19,218 nt of DNA from CAZKMQ01 sp964554065 (GTDB taxonomy: Bacteria > Patescibacteriota > Patescibacteriia > Magasanikbacterales > JBBTQS01). The DNA is taken from positions 1 through 19,218 of the forward strand of contig CAZKMQ010000010.1 of NCBI GenBank assembly GCA_964554065.1, given 5' to 3'. Under the pieces are notes generated by a model. That model was given only the letters and a program-made list of their open reading frames with translations, searched no databases and had not been told where the DNA came from. Below, one piece after another: positions 1-6,399 of this stretch (its first letter is position 1; each line of letters opens with the position of its first letter). Position numbers and translations under genes: made by a program.

Positions 1-3000
1 TAACTGAGCTCAACTTGCGATTAAAATCATCACTTGACGCACCTTTTGGTAATACAAAAACCTTGAATTTTTTCGTTCCGGTTACGTGTGCGAAAACCGG
101 CGTAGAATTATTATTTGAAAACTTTCTTCCACCATTCACCTGGAAATCAGTTTCTGGAACAACATCTCTTTTACTTGTAACATAAAAATCCCGAACTACT
201 TTCTGCAACTGCACACCTTCAGAATCTACCATAGTGAAAACCAATCGATAGTGTCCTTTAGTATCTACAAGTGGAAATGTAACATCCCAATCCTGTAGTG
301 GACCATACGTCCGTGACTGTGGCAAAAACTGTGTTGAACGCCGCAAAGACCCAATATACGGTTCATATGTAACTATAGAATCTCCTGCCTCGTCAGTAGT
401 TGTTGTTTCAACGTACAAAGCAATAGTTGTTGTTGTATTATCAAAGAGCCCATACCCTGTAATTTGTAAATCTTGATACGCATCTGCTCGCGGATCATCA
501 ATATTAACTGCAGTGATACCATCAGTAGCAGGAGAAGTTATAACCGTGTCTGGAGGGAGAAAATCAACTAAAGTGATTGCTTGCCTATACACTATCGATG
601 TACCGCCACCAGCGTTCAAGAATTTTCCATAAATAATTTGTGTACCTAAATCATTAGGAATTTCCCAATCAACTTTTTTGTCACGAGGCACAGGCTGCAA
701 CTTAGCCCCAAGAAAGTTTTCATTATTTGAAAATGCATATTCAGTAACATCGCGAAGAAGAATATCTAACTCAACACGAGATGAATCAGTATTCTTTGCA
801 CCACGATTAATAGTAAATGCAAGACCAGCAGGATTATCCCTGGTAATCGGAGGATCAATTACTGGAATAGGACGGCGATTCGGTGCACCAGGAGTTGCCG
901 CATCAGATGATGGATTAATGGTAAATGTTGATGAAGCAGACCATGCACCTTCTACACTTTGTGAATCATAAAATCGTGTACGCCAATAATAGGTAGTACC
1001 AGCCTCAAGCGCTGCGGTTTGCGCGCTCCCATGATTGTTATATTGAATATCTGCACACCGATTACCATCAGAACAACTGGTAATTGCCGTCCCACCGTCA
1101 CCAGAATCCCAATGCGTAGCTGATGCAAATGTTTCGTCAGTTGAAACTTGAATCTGCGCTAATGTTGATGGATATGCATCAAGCGGATGATCAAAAATAG
1201 CAGAAAACACCGGCTCTTGAGCATCTAAGTCCGTTGGATTTGCCAATCCGGCTGATGCATCTGATGCATTAGAGAATAATGTTGCGGCTTGTGGTGCAAC
1301 CCATGGTGTTCCAGTAGTACCCCATGTTGCTGCTCCAGTACCATTACCACCGAACTTACCACCCTGTGTGCTCGTTGTACCAGTGTATGAAAGCGTCTGT
1401 GCTTTAAGCACCATGCGTCCTCCTCCACCACCGCCGCCACCACAACCACCGCCACTACTACCACCTTTTCCACCAAGTGCGCGCACTTCACCACTTCCTG
1501 CAATAGTTGTTGCTTCAACAAGAATACCACCACCAGCGCCTGCACCAGCAGCTGCAGTTGGTATCCCTCCACACGCCTCGGTTCCTCTAAACCCATCAGC
1601 AATTATACTCCCATTGACCGTAATTGTATCGGTTGCAACAAGTTTGATAATTCCACCGCCATTACCACCACTACTATTTTCTCCTCCAGCACCACCTGAA
1701 CCAGCATCATGTGCTGGTGTACTTGTTGCTCCATTTGGCGGACCACCAACTGCACCAGTACTATTTCCTATTCCACCAGTTCCACCATATCCACCACCAC
1801 CAGATTCCACATACCCTGCTGGACCACCACCAGGACCTTCACCAACCAAACCATCCTCAAGTCCACCAGGATACCCTCTTCCGGTTGTATATATCATCCC
1901 GCCTGAATTAATAGTAATATCAGTTGCACTAAGGTTAACCGAACTCAGCGGCAACTCGGTTAATTCTGTAGAAGTATTTGCTTTGTGAGTGAGCACACCA
2001 CTAATGTCCCATGTTGTAATTTGAGAATAGACTGTTGTAGTTGGAATAAATTCCATTTCAATATACCCACCACTTGCAATGGTCATTGATGTTACTGTAG
2101 TTCCCATTGCACTCGCATCGCCACGCATCAGTACGGTACTGGGAACAGTAAATGAAGCGGGCAAACTCAACACCCCTTCAATATCCACTGTGGATGTGGC
2201 TGTCCCATATCCAAACGTAGATGATGTCATTGTAAAGGTTTGATTGTCTGTAACCAAGAATGTTGAACCATTTTTTAGCCAAACATCATCAACCGTATCT
2301 GCTTGCAACGTTGGTGTTGCAGTATCATCATCTGTATCTGGTTTTCCACCAATATACAAGTCACCATTTTCCCCTGTTGCCTGAATCCACAATGTTCCTC
2401 CACCACCATCATGTGCTTCTGTACCACAACATTCTGAACCTGCAGCACCACCTTCGTATGAAAATGTCCCGGTATATGTATACGAATTATGGCCAGTAAC
2501 AGCAATACGTCCACCACTTCCACCACCACCATAATCCTCTACAGCATCAGAATCACCGCCTGTTCCACCATCAACGCCAACAGCACCAGCACCAGCAAAT
2601 GTTCCATTTGCACTAAAATCAAACCAAACAGCACCACCGGAACCACCCCCACCGGAACTATTGTTGTTATCAGTTGTACCATCAGTACCATCACCAGTGA
2701 TTGTTCCAGCAACTGTAGCTGTTCCGCCTCCTGTTACAGTAATTTTTATAGCCCCTCCACCATCTCCGCCACTAACAGAATTTCCCGCGCCTCCACCTGA
2801 GCCCAAATCATCTGGTGAGTCATAATTATCATTTGCACCCCCTCCTGCACCATCGTCTGTCCCATTATCTTCACCAACACCCCCATTACCACCATATCCT
2901 CCACCACCGCCAACAACGTATGCTCCTCCTCCACCACCACCACCAGTACCACTTCCATCTCCTGCAGTAGCTCCATCATATCCATCACCATCCATGTCCA

Positions 3001-3496
3001 CAGTCCCACCGGACTGCAAATCAAAGTTAGCAACTGAAAAATCAATCAAATCAGCTTTTGTAGTGCTATTATTTGAATGCTCTAAAGTTCCAGAACTTTC
3101 TATAGTCATTGTGCCAGTAATAGTCTGTGTAGTGGTATTGTCTTGCGTAAGCGTTCCCCCATTTTTTATAGTTATGTCTCCACCAGATGTAATATTATTA
3201 GTCAGTGTCAATTTCGATGTGTTACTACCAACACCATCGCCAATAGTTAATGTACTAAATGAAATATCTCCTGATGTTGTAACTGTATGTGTAGTATTAA
3301 TAGTTACTGTATCTGCTGATGTAGGTACAGCATTTCCATCCCAGTTAGCAGCAGTACCCCAATCATTATCGGTTGAACCATCAAAGACTAGTGCTGCACC
3401 GTATCCAAAATCTGAAATAATACCTGGCAACCATACACTTCCTGCAACAGACCAGATCATTACTGTTACTGCAATAAGCACACGCCACACCATCAT
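1..3496 (-). CDS. Giant secreted Gly-rich surface protein, N-terminal part (C-terminus beyond left edge)
   Basis: One minus-strand frame stays open from the ATG at 3496 (a second ATG follows at 3493) to base 2, about 1165 codons without a stop, so the gene is partial at the left edge. Residues ~3-20 are a hydrophobic Sec-type signal or anchor. Next comes a domain with D-G-S-T-D-N-D-W and A-N-W-D-G-N-A-V-P motifs of the kind that opens many bacterial beta-helix/adhesin proteins. It is followed by short beta-strand-like Thr/Ser-rich repeats and two Gly-rich blocks (~180-370 and ~555-695, with runs of 7-8 Gly). A fibronectin-III/Ig-like segment follows (~760-855, with Y-Y-W-R-T-R-F-Y-D), then a Pro-rich linker and more Ig-like sequence. 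Such architecture belongs to exported surface adhesins or stalk-like proteins; the exact role is unknown. No SD precedes the start. An extended -10 promoter lies ~150 bases upstream. I am confident it is coding and secreted, but not of its function. Confidence 0.85.
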   Translation of the reverse strand, partial: MMVWRVLIAVTVMIWSVAGSVWLPGIISDFGYGAALVFDGSTDNDWGTAANWDGNAVPTSADTVTINTTHTVTTSGDISFSTLTIGDGVGSNTSKLTLTNNITSGGDITIKNGGTLTQDNTTTQTITGTMTIESSGTLEHSNNSTTKADLIDFSVANFDLQSGGTVDMDGDGYDGATAGDGSGTGGGGGGGAYVVGGGGGYGGNGGVGEDNGTDDGAGGGANDNYDSPDDLGSGGGAGNSVSGGDGGGAIKITVTGGGTATVAGTITGDGTDGTTDNNNSSGGGGSGGAVWFDFSANGTFAGAGAVGVDGGTGGDSDAVEDYGGGGSGGRIAVTGHNSYTYTGTFSYEGGAAGSECCGTEAHDGGGGTLWIQATGENGDLYIGGKPDTDDDTATPTLQADTVDDVWLKNGSTFLVTDNQTFTMTSSTFGYGTATSTVDIEGVLSLPASFTVPSTVLMRGDASAMGTTVTSMTIASGGYIEMEFIPTTTVYSQITTWDISGVLTHKANTSTELTELPLSSVNLSATDITINSGGMIYTTGRGYPGGLEDGLVGEGPGGGPAGYVESGGGGYGGTGGIGNSTGAVGGPPNGATSTPAHDAGSGGAGGENSSGGNGGGIIKLVATDTITVNGSIIADGFRGTEACGGIPTAAAGAGAGGGILVEATTIAGSGEVRALGGKGGSSGGGCGGGGGGGGRMVLKAQTLSYTGTTSTQGGKFGGNGTGAATWGTTGTPWVAPQAATLFSNASDASAGLANPTDLDAQEPVFSAIFDHPLDAYPSTLAQIQVSTDETFASATHWDSGDGGTAITSCSDGNRCADIQYNNHGSAQTAALEAGTTYYWRTRFYDSQSVEGAWSASSTFTINPSSDAATPGAPNRRPIPVIDPPITRDNPAGLAFTINRGAKNTDSSRVELDILLRDVTEYAFSNNENFLGAKLQPVPRDKKVDWEIPNDLGTQIIYGKFLNAGGGTSIVYRQAITLVDFLPPDTVITSPATDGITAVNIDDPRADAYQDLQITGYGLFDNTTTTIALYVETTTTDEAGDSIVTYEPYIGSLRRSTQFLPQSRTYGPLQDWDVTFPLVDTKGHYRLVFTMVDSEGVQLQKVVRDFYVTSKRDVVPETDFQVNGGRKFSNNNSTPVFAHVTGTKKFKVFVLPKGASSDDFNRKLSSV
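1418..1450 (-). repeat. Gly-codon triplet run (GGT/GGA/GGC) inside the surface protein
   Basis: Read on the minus strand, this stretch is a near-continuous run of GGN codons broken by one Cys codon. It gives about ten Gly in eleven codons. A similar pure run of seven Gly codons lies at 2924-2944. Such triplet tracts can slip in replication and in assembly, so the number of codons here may vary between strains or be misassembled. Confidence 0.7.
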
Positions 3497-3506
3497 TTGA
3501 GAATTA

Positions 3507-3547
3507 AAAATACGCCGAACGAAATATTTCGCAAACTGGCGTATTTT
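3507..3547 (-). promoter_or_regulatory. Stem-loop just before the surface-protein start codon
   Basis: A 10-bp perfect inverted repeat (AAAATACGCC at 3507-3516, GGCGTATTTT at 3538-3547) encloses a second palindrome, CGAAATATTTCG (3520-3531). In the minus-strand mRNA it lies 10 nt before the first ATG of the surface-protein gene, where an SD would be expected and none is seen. It may affect translation start or mRNA stability. It lacks the U-run placement of a clean terminator for that strand. Confidence 0.5.
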
Positions 3548-3621
3548 GGAGAGACAAAAATATAAAAACGTTCCCGTTTTCTTTCTCGAGTTCTTTGTCT
3601 TTCTCTCTGAAGGTATTGTCA

Positions 3622-3649
3622 TGCCTCAGACCAAAATCAGTCTGAGGCA
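3622..3649 (-). promoter_or_regulatory. 10-bp inverted repeat abutting the surface-protein -10 box
   Basis: TGCCTCAGAC (3622-3631) and GTCTGAGGCA (3640-3649) form a perfect inverted repeat with an 8-base loop. It starts at the base after the -10 box and spans the predicted start of transcription. It could be an operator for a repressor, a 5'-terminal mRNA stem, or the end hairpin of the upstream transporter gene. No U-run follows on the minus strand, which argues against an ordinary terminator. Confidence 0.5.
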
Positions 3650-3678
3650 ATTATACCAAAAAATCAATACTTTTTCAC
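3650..3678 (-). promoter_or_regulatory. Extended -10 promoter of the surface-protein gene
   Basis: On the minus strand the sequence reads TGGTATAAT (perfect -10 at 3650-3655 with the TGn extension). A weak -35, GTGAAA, lies 17 bases upstream (3673-3678). It sits in the 44-base space after the stop codon of the transporter gene and points at the surface-protein gene, giving a leader of roughly 145 nt. Confidence 0.6.
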
Positions 3679-3693
3679 TGAAGTTATCCACTT

Positions 3694-4323
3694 TTATTTC
3701 TTATTTTTTAGCCAACGAACACCAAGATATACAAACGGTGTATCAAGCGCTGCAAAAGCAATTTTGAACAAGTAATAAGGCCCAGCCAATTGCAAGATAA
3801 ACAGTGCGTCAAACTTTGGTGTGACCATATAGAACGCAATGAACATGAAAAGTAATGTATCGATCGCCTGAGACACCATGGTTGAAAGATTATTTCGCAA
3901 CCACAACCTTTTGCCGCTTGTTTTTTCCTTGAGATAATTGAATAACCATACATCATTGGCTTGTGCCACAATAAATGCAACAATACTTGCAATAATAATG
4001 CGCATAGATTGGCCAAAAATCTTCACATACGCCGGATCAGTTTCTGAAAATCGTGCATGCGGCTCAAGATTAACAAATAACAATGTGAATAGCAGTATAG
4101 CAACTAGCGCGATGACTGAGCTGAGCACAAATTGATATGCGAGTTTTTTACTATAGACCTCTTCAACAATGTCAGTGATAAGAAAAAGTCCTGGCATCAT
4201 GAAAATCCCAACGGAAACCGAAATACCGAAGAATGTGGTTATCTTTCCTCCGAGAAGATTTACACCAACCAAAAGCGCTACAAACAGCGCAAACAAAACA
4301 TTAAGTTTGAAATTATTTTGCAT
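3694..4323 (-). CDS. Queuosine precursor transporter, YhhQ/COG1738 (VUT) family
   Basis: Integral membrane protein of about 209 residues with several hydrophobic spans. The family carries queuine-pathway precursors (preQ0/preQ1) into the cell for the wobble-base modification of tRNAs with GUN anticodons. Near the N-terminus it shows N-L-L-G-G-K-I, F-G-I-S-V-S-V-G-I-F and F-L-I-T-D-I-V-E-E-V-Y, the last being the hallmark helix end of the family. Later come Q-A-N-D-V-W-L-F and a conserved S-x-x-x-D-T. Length fits the family (~200-230). The start is uncertain. The ATG at 4323 gives the family-like N-terminus M-Q-N-N-F-K-L-N. An ATG at 4350 directly abuts a GGGAGG, too close for a normal SD. Any start near 4410 would overlap tRNA-Ile. 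It lies 63 bases downstream of that tRNA on the same strand with no obvious promoter between, so cotranscription is likely. It could be a paralog with another small substrate. Confidence 0.85.
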   Translation of the reverse strand: MQNNFKLNVLFALFVALLVGVNLLGGKITTFFGISVSVGIFMMPGLFLITDIVEEVYSKKLAYQFVLSSVIALVAILLFTLLFVNLEPHARFSETDPAYVKIFGQSMRIIIASIVAFIVAQANDVWLFNYLKEKTSGKRLWLRNNLSTMVSQAIDTLLFMFIAFYMVTPKFDALFILQLAGPYYLFKIAFAALDTPFVYLGVRWLKNKK

Positions 4324-4386
4324 ACAAAAAAATAAGATGAATAAAAACATCCTCCCTAATAATTTTGTATGGTCGCTACAACATAG

Positions 4387-4460
4387 TAGGCATGCTTGGA
4401 CTTGAACCAAGGACCGCCGAGATATAAGCTCGGTGCTCTAACCAACTGAGCTACATGCCC
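4387..4460 (-). tRNA. tRNA-Ile, anticodon UAU (reads AUA)
   Basis: A full cloverleaf can be drawn on the minus strand: acceptor GGGCATG/CATGCCT (G1-U72 wobble), D-stem GCTC/GAGC, anticodon stem CCGAG/CTCGG with loop CTTATAT, five-base variable loop, T-stem CTTGG/CCAAG with loop TTCAAGT, and discriminator A73. The loop places UAU at positions 34-36 with A37, so it reads AUA as isoleucine. CCA is not encoded (the genomic sequence continues CTA). Most bacteria read AUA with a CAU tRNA made specific by TilS lysidine; a genomic UAU tRNA-Ile is uncommon. The queuosine precursor transporter follows on the same strand. Confidence 0.93.
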
Positions 4461-4552
4461 GTAGGAGCAACAAAAGAAAACTTGTTTTCTTTTGTTGTGA
4501 CGGAGGGCAAAAGCGACGAGCAGCTAAGCTGCGAGTTGATACATGCCCGTAG
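4452..4552. repeat. 13-bp direct repeat duplicating the 5' end of tRNA-Ile
   Basis: TACATGCCCGTAG occurs at 4452-4464, covering the 5' end of the tRNA-Ile gene and its flank, and again at 4540-4552, with a period of 88 bases. Sequence beside the second copy (GAGTTGA) loosely resembles the tRNA D-arm (GAGCT). It looks like a decayed partial tRNA duplication or a footprint of an insertion; no integrase or transposase is nearby. Confidence 0.55.
4468..4497. repeat. Perfect 14-bp hairpin directly upstream of tRNA-Ile
   Basis: CAACAAAAGAAAAC (4468-4481) and GTTTTCTTTTGTTG (4484-4497) form a perfect inverted repeat separated by two bases. On the minus strand it ends seven bases before G1 of tRNA-Ile, so in a precursor transcript it would sit right before the RNase P cleavage site. 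No gene on either strand ends here to need a terminator. A smaller palindrome, GCAGCTAAGCTGC, follows at about 4520-4532. Confidence 0.6.
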
Positions 4553-4555
4553 AAG

Positions 4556-4629
4556 TATGGGCAATGACAGAAATAGACACGTGGACACCTTCCACTTTGG
4601 GTATAGTCAAAAAAACGTCATTGCCCATA
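4556..4629 (-). repeat. 13-bp inverted repeat with 48-base loop, possible leader stem
   Basis: TATGGGCAATGAC (4556-4568) and GTCATTGCCCATA (4617-4629) are perfect inverted copies. The loop carries a short hairpin GTGGA/TCCAC (4581-4595). On the minus strand the element begins near a predicted transcription start and would fold into a two-level stem at the 5' end of the tRNA-Ile precursor. A small non-autonomous insertion with inverted ends is the main alternative. Confidence 0.5.
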
Positions 4630-4634
4630 GGAAA

Positions 4635-4663
4635 AATCTACCATTTTGCATAAAATCCCACAA
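4635..4663 (-). promoter_or_regulatory. Candidate promoter for the tRNA-Ile/transporter transcript
   Basis: On the minus strand: TTGTGG (4658-4663), 17-base spacer ending in TGG, then TAGATT (4635-4640). Both hexamers are imperfect, but the TGG-plus-10 form is the same as at other promoters in this window. Predicted start is near 4628, the first bases of the 13-bp inverted repeat. No better promoter was seen between here and tRNA-Ile. Confidence 0.35.
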
Positions 4664-4680
4664 GTGCGTACAATGATTAC

Positions 4681-4717
4681 ACAAAAGAAAAGAAGGCCTG
4701 CTGTTACACAAACCTTC
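4681..4717 (-). terminator. Rho-independent terminator of the small minus-strand unit
   Basis: On the minus strand GAAGGT (4712-4717) pairs with GCCTTC (4692-4697), one pair being G-U. It is followed directly by TTTTCTTTTGT (4681-4691). It closes a transcript that starts near 4881 and carries the 24-codon ORF. Confidence 0.6.
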
Positions 4718-4881
4718 CTTAATGGCCGTTGTTGGCCGTACTCTCTCTCCGGAAGCGACCAGCCCCGTCAAGATCGCGCTAGCAGATGATGAACCCCCAG
4801 ATGAGGATCGACGCCAGCATCCAACGGTCGAGTGCCTTACGGTACTTGAACATTGATTCCCCTCTCTTCTAGTGACAGATG
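4685..4881 (-). ncRNA. Candidate short transcript (~195 nt), small mRNA or dual-function RNA
   Basis: The stretch is bounded by a near-consensus promoter (predicted start ~4881) and a U-run terminator. It is visibly richer in G and C than the flanking genes. After the 24-codon ORF the RNA can form a 6-bp stem GCGATC/GGTCGC (about 4775 to 4753), a small CCG/CGG stem and a hairpin GGCC-AACAAC-GGCC (4723-4736) before the terminator hairpin. I do not recognise an RNA family. The 3' part could be an RNA with its own role or only the 3' UTR of the small ORF. Confidence 0.45.
4779..4853 (-). CDS. Small protein, 24 residues, amphipathic/hydrophobic C-terminus
   Basis: The ORF runs from the ATG at 4853 to TAG (4779-4781). 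A purine-rich SD (GAGGGG) stands five bases before the ATG, one of few clear SDs in this window. The peptide starts with basic residues (M-F-K-Y-R-K), contains D-R-W-M, and ends in a hydrophobic run S-I-L-I-W-G-F-I-I-C. It could insert in or lie on the membrane. Its codons favour C or G in third position (CTC, GAC, ATC, CTG), unlike the AT-rich neighbours. It sits alone between its own promoter and terminator. It is too short to recognise by homology; it could be a small membrane protein, a toxin-like peptide or a leader peptide. Confidence 0.5.
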   Translation of the reverse strand: MFKYRKALDRWMLASILIWGFIIC

Positions 4882-4887
4882 GCGCAT

Positions 4888-4916
4888 ATGATACACCTTA
4901 TTTATTTTTATGTCAA
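4888..4916 (-). promoter_or_regulatory. Strong promoter of the small minus-strand unit, overlapping the rluD start region
   Basis: On the minus strand: consensus TTGACA (4911-4916), exactly 17 bases, then TATCAT (4888-4893), 11 of 12 consensus positions. Its -35 box lies inside the first codons of the rluD-like gene. Its -10 is nearly palindromic, so the opposite strand reads TATGAT (4887-4892), a possible -10 for the rluD-like gene. Divergent transcription from one shared -10 region is plausible. Confidence 0.75.
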
Positions 4917-5842
4917 ACCTTGAATTCATAATTGACCAAAATAACGCAAATACACGCTTAGACCAAGCGCTCGTTGGTTTGATTTCAAGCCAATCCCGAA
5001 GTCAAATCCAAAAGATGATTGCCGCTGAAATGGTCACAGTAAACGGTGAATTTAAATCCAAACATTACAAATTGCGCGAAAATGACGTGATCAAAATCAA
5101 ACAAACCAAGGCTGCTAAAGCCAAACGTGCAGAACTTGAACCTAAGCCAGACAAGACCAAATACAAAATTCCGATTCTAGCGCAAACCGACAATTATCTT
5201 GTGATTGAAAAACCCTCAGGACTTCTGGTTCACCCAACAGAGAAAATGGAAAAGAACACACTAACTGAATGGCTTGTAAAAAGGTTTCCGGAGATATCTA
5301 CGGTCGGTGACGATCCAAAAACGCGACCGGGAATTGTCCATCGACTTGACCGCTCTGTTTCAGGACTGATGGTAATTGCGCGCACACAGGAAATGTTTGA
5401 ACATTTGAAAAAACAATTTAAAAAACGCACTGTCAAAAAAACATACACAGCATTAGTACATGGCGTAGTTGAGCATGACGTTGATACAATCGACTTCCCC
5501 ATTGCTCGCTCCAACACTAACGGAGCTATGGCTGCGCGTGCTAAGAACCAAGATGGTAAAGATGCACTCACTGCATATGAAGTTGTTAAGCGACTTTCTC
5601 ATCACACGCTACTTGTAGTTAAGCCAAAAACCGGCCGCACGCACCAAATTCGTGTTCACTTTTTTGCAATAGACCATCCGATTGTTGGGGATAAACTTTA
5701 CAGATCAAAGCATTACAGCAACGACAGAATAGGTAAAGATGCAACACGAATAATGTTACATGCCACAGAACTAACATTCAAAGATTTAAGCAAAGAAAAG
5801 CAATCATTTGTCTCAGATTTGCCAAAAGAATTCGATCTATGA
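4910..5842 (+). CDS. rluD: RluA/RluD-family RNA pseudouridine synthase
   Basis: A 310-residue enzyme that isomerises uridine to pseudouridine in RNA, most likely 23S rRNA; the exact target cannot be read from sequence, so the symbol is by family. An N-terminal S4 RNA-binding domain (~14-75) is followed by a basic linker and the catalytic domain. Catalytic Asp147 lies in H-R-L-D-R-S-V-S-G. The family's second motif appears as V-K-P-K-T-G-R-T-H-Q-I-R-V-H followed by H-P-I-V-G-D. Length matches RluD (~320). The ATG at 4910 has no SD; upstream TATGAT (4887-4892) would give a leader of only ~11 nt. The stop overlaps the next start by four bases (ATGA), so the two genes are translationally coupled. 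Confidence 0.92.
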   Translation: MSNLEFIIDQNNANTRLDQALVGLISSQSRSQIQKMIAAEMVTVNGEFKSKHYKLRENDVIKIKQTKAAKAKRAELEPKPDKTKYKIPILAQTDNYLVIEKPSGLLVHPTEKMEKNTLTEWLVKRFPEISTVGDDPKTRPGIVHRLDRSVSGLMVIARTQEMFEHLKKQFKKRTVKKTYTALVHGVVEHDVDTIDFPIARSNTNGAMAARAKNQDGKDALTAYEVVKRLSHHTLLVVKPKTGRTHQIRVHFFAIDHPIVGDKLYRSKHYSNDRIGKDATRIMLHATELTFKDLSKEKQSFVSDLPKEFDL

Positions 5843-6399
5843 TAATTACCATCTCAGGAAAACCAGGTTCAGGCAAAACAACGGTCGGTCGCCTTGTTGC
5901 TGAGCAGCTTGGATACAAACAATATGACATAGGTATATTGCGTCGCGAAATGGCACGCAAGCGAGGTATGACCATAGAAGAGTACAACACACTTGGTGAA
6001 ACTGACTCATCAACAGACACTGAAGCTGATGATTATCAAGCCGAACTTGGACGTACTGAAGATAACTTTGTAATCCAAGGTCGCACATCATTTCATTTTA
6101 TACCCAACTCACTGAAAGTTTTTCTAGATGTTGACACTAGAGTTGGCGCTGAGCGCATTTGGGGTGATTTGAAAAATGATCCAGAAAGTCGCAATCAAAA
6201 AAAACACGATTCCATTGAATCTCTAATGAAATCCACACAAGAGCGTATTGATTCAGACAACATGCGTTATGCAAAATATTATGATGGACTTAACATTTTC
6301 GACCGATCTCAATACGATTTGTGGCTGAATACCACTGAAACTAGCGCTGAAAAGGTTGTAGAAACAATTGTCAATGCAGCAAAAAACCACAAGACTTGA
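5839..6399 (+). CDS. cmk: Cytidylate kinase, short archaeal-type (Cytidylate_kin2 family)
   Basis: A 186-residue P-loop kinase, expected to phosphorylate CMP and dCMP with ATP in the cytoplasm. The Walker A motif G-K-P-G-S-G-K-T is at residues 7-14, followed by a helix typical of NMP kinases. Y-D-I-G-I-L-R-R (29-36) is the NMP-binding side. V-I-Q-G-R (~78-82), V-F-L-D-V and R-I (~105) complete the usual order. At ~185 residues it fits the archaeal-type family rather than the ~225-residue bacterial Cmk. Its ATG overlaps the rluD stop. Its last ~30 bases hold the promoter of the bL19 gene. A broader AAA/adenylate-kinase-like assignment remains possible, but neighbours and motifs favour CMP kinase. 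Confidence 0.82.
   Translation: MIITISGKPGSGKTTVGRLVAEQLGYKQYDIGILRREMARKRGMTIEEYNTLGETDSSTDTEADDYQAELGRTEDNFVIQGRTSFHFIPNSLKVFLDVDTRVGAERIWGDLKNDPESRNQKKHDSIESLMKSTQERIDSDNMRYAKYYDGLNIFDRSQYDLWLNTTETSAEKVVETIVNAAKNHKT

Noticed and set aside
1368..1988. Plus-strand Pro-rich open frame across the Gly-rich region
   Set aside because: It is the antisense image of GGN codons (CCN gives Pro). The minus-strand frame is open for the whole 3.5 kb, with a signal peptide and sensible domains.
1400..2950. CRISPR-like or tandem repeat array
   Set aside because: The repetition is at codon level (GGN) with no fixed repeat/spacer unit; it is explained by the Gly-rich protein.
4455..4676. Plus-strand 73-codon open frame over the tRNA-Ile upstream region
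   Set aside because: It starts inside the tRNA gene, crosses three inverted repeats, and has no SD or promoter and no recognisable protein features.
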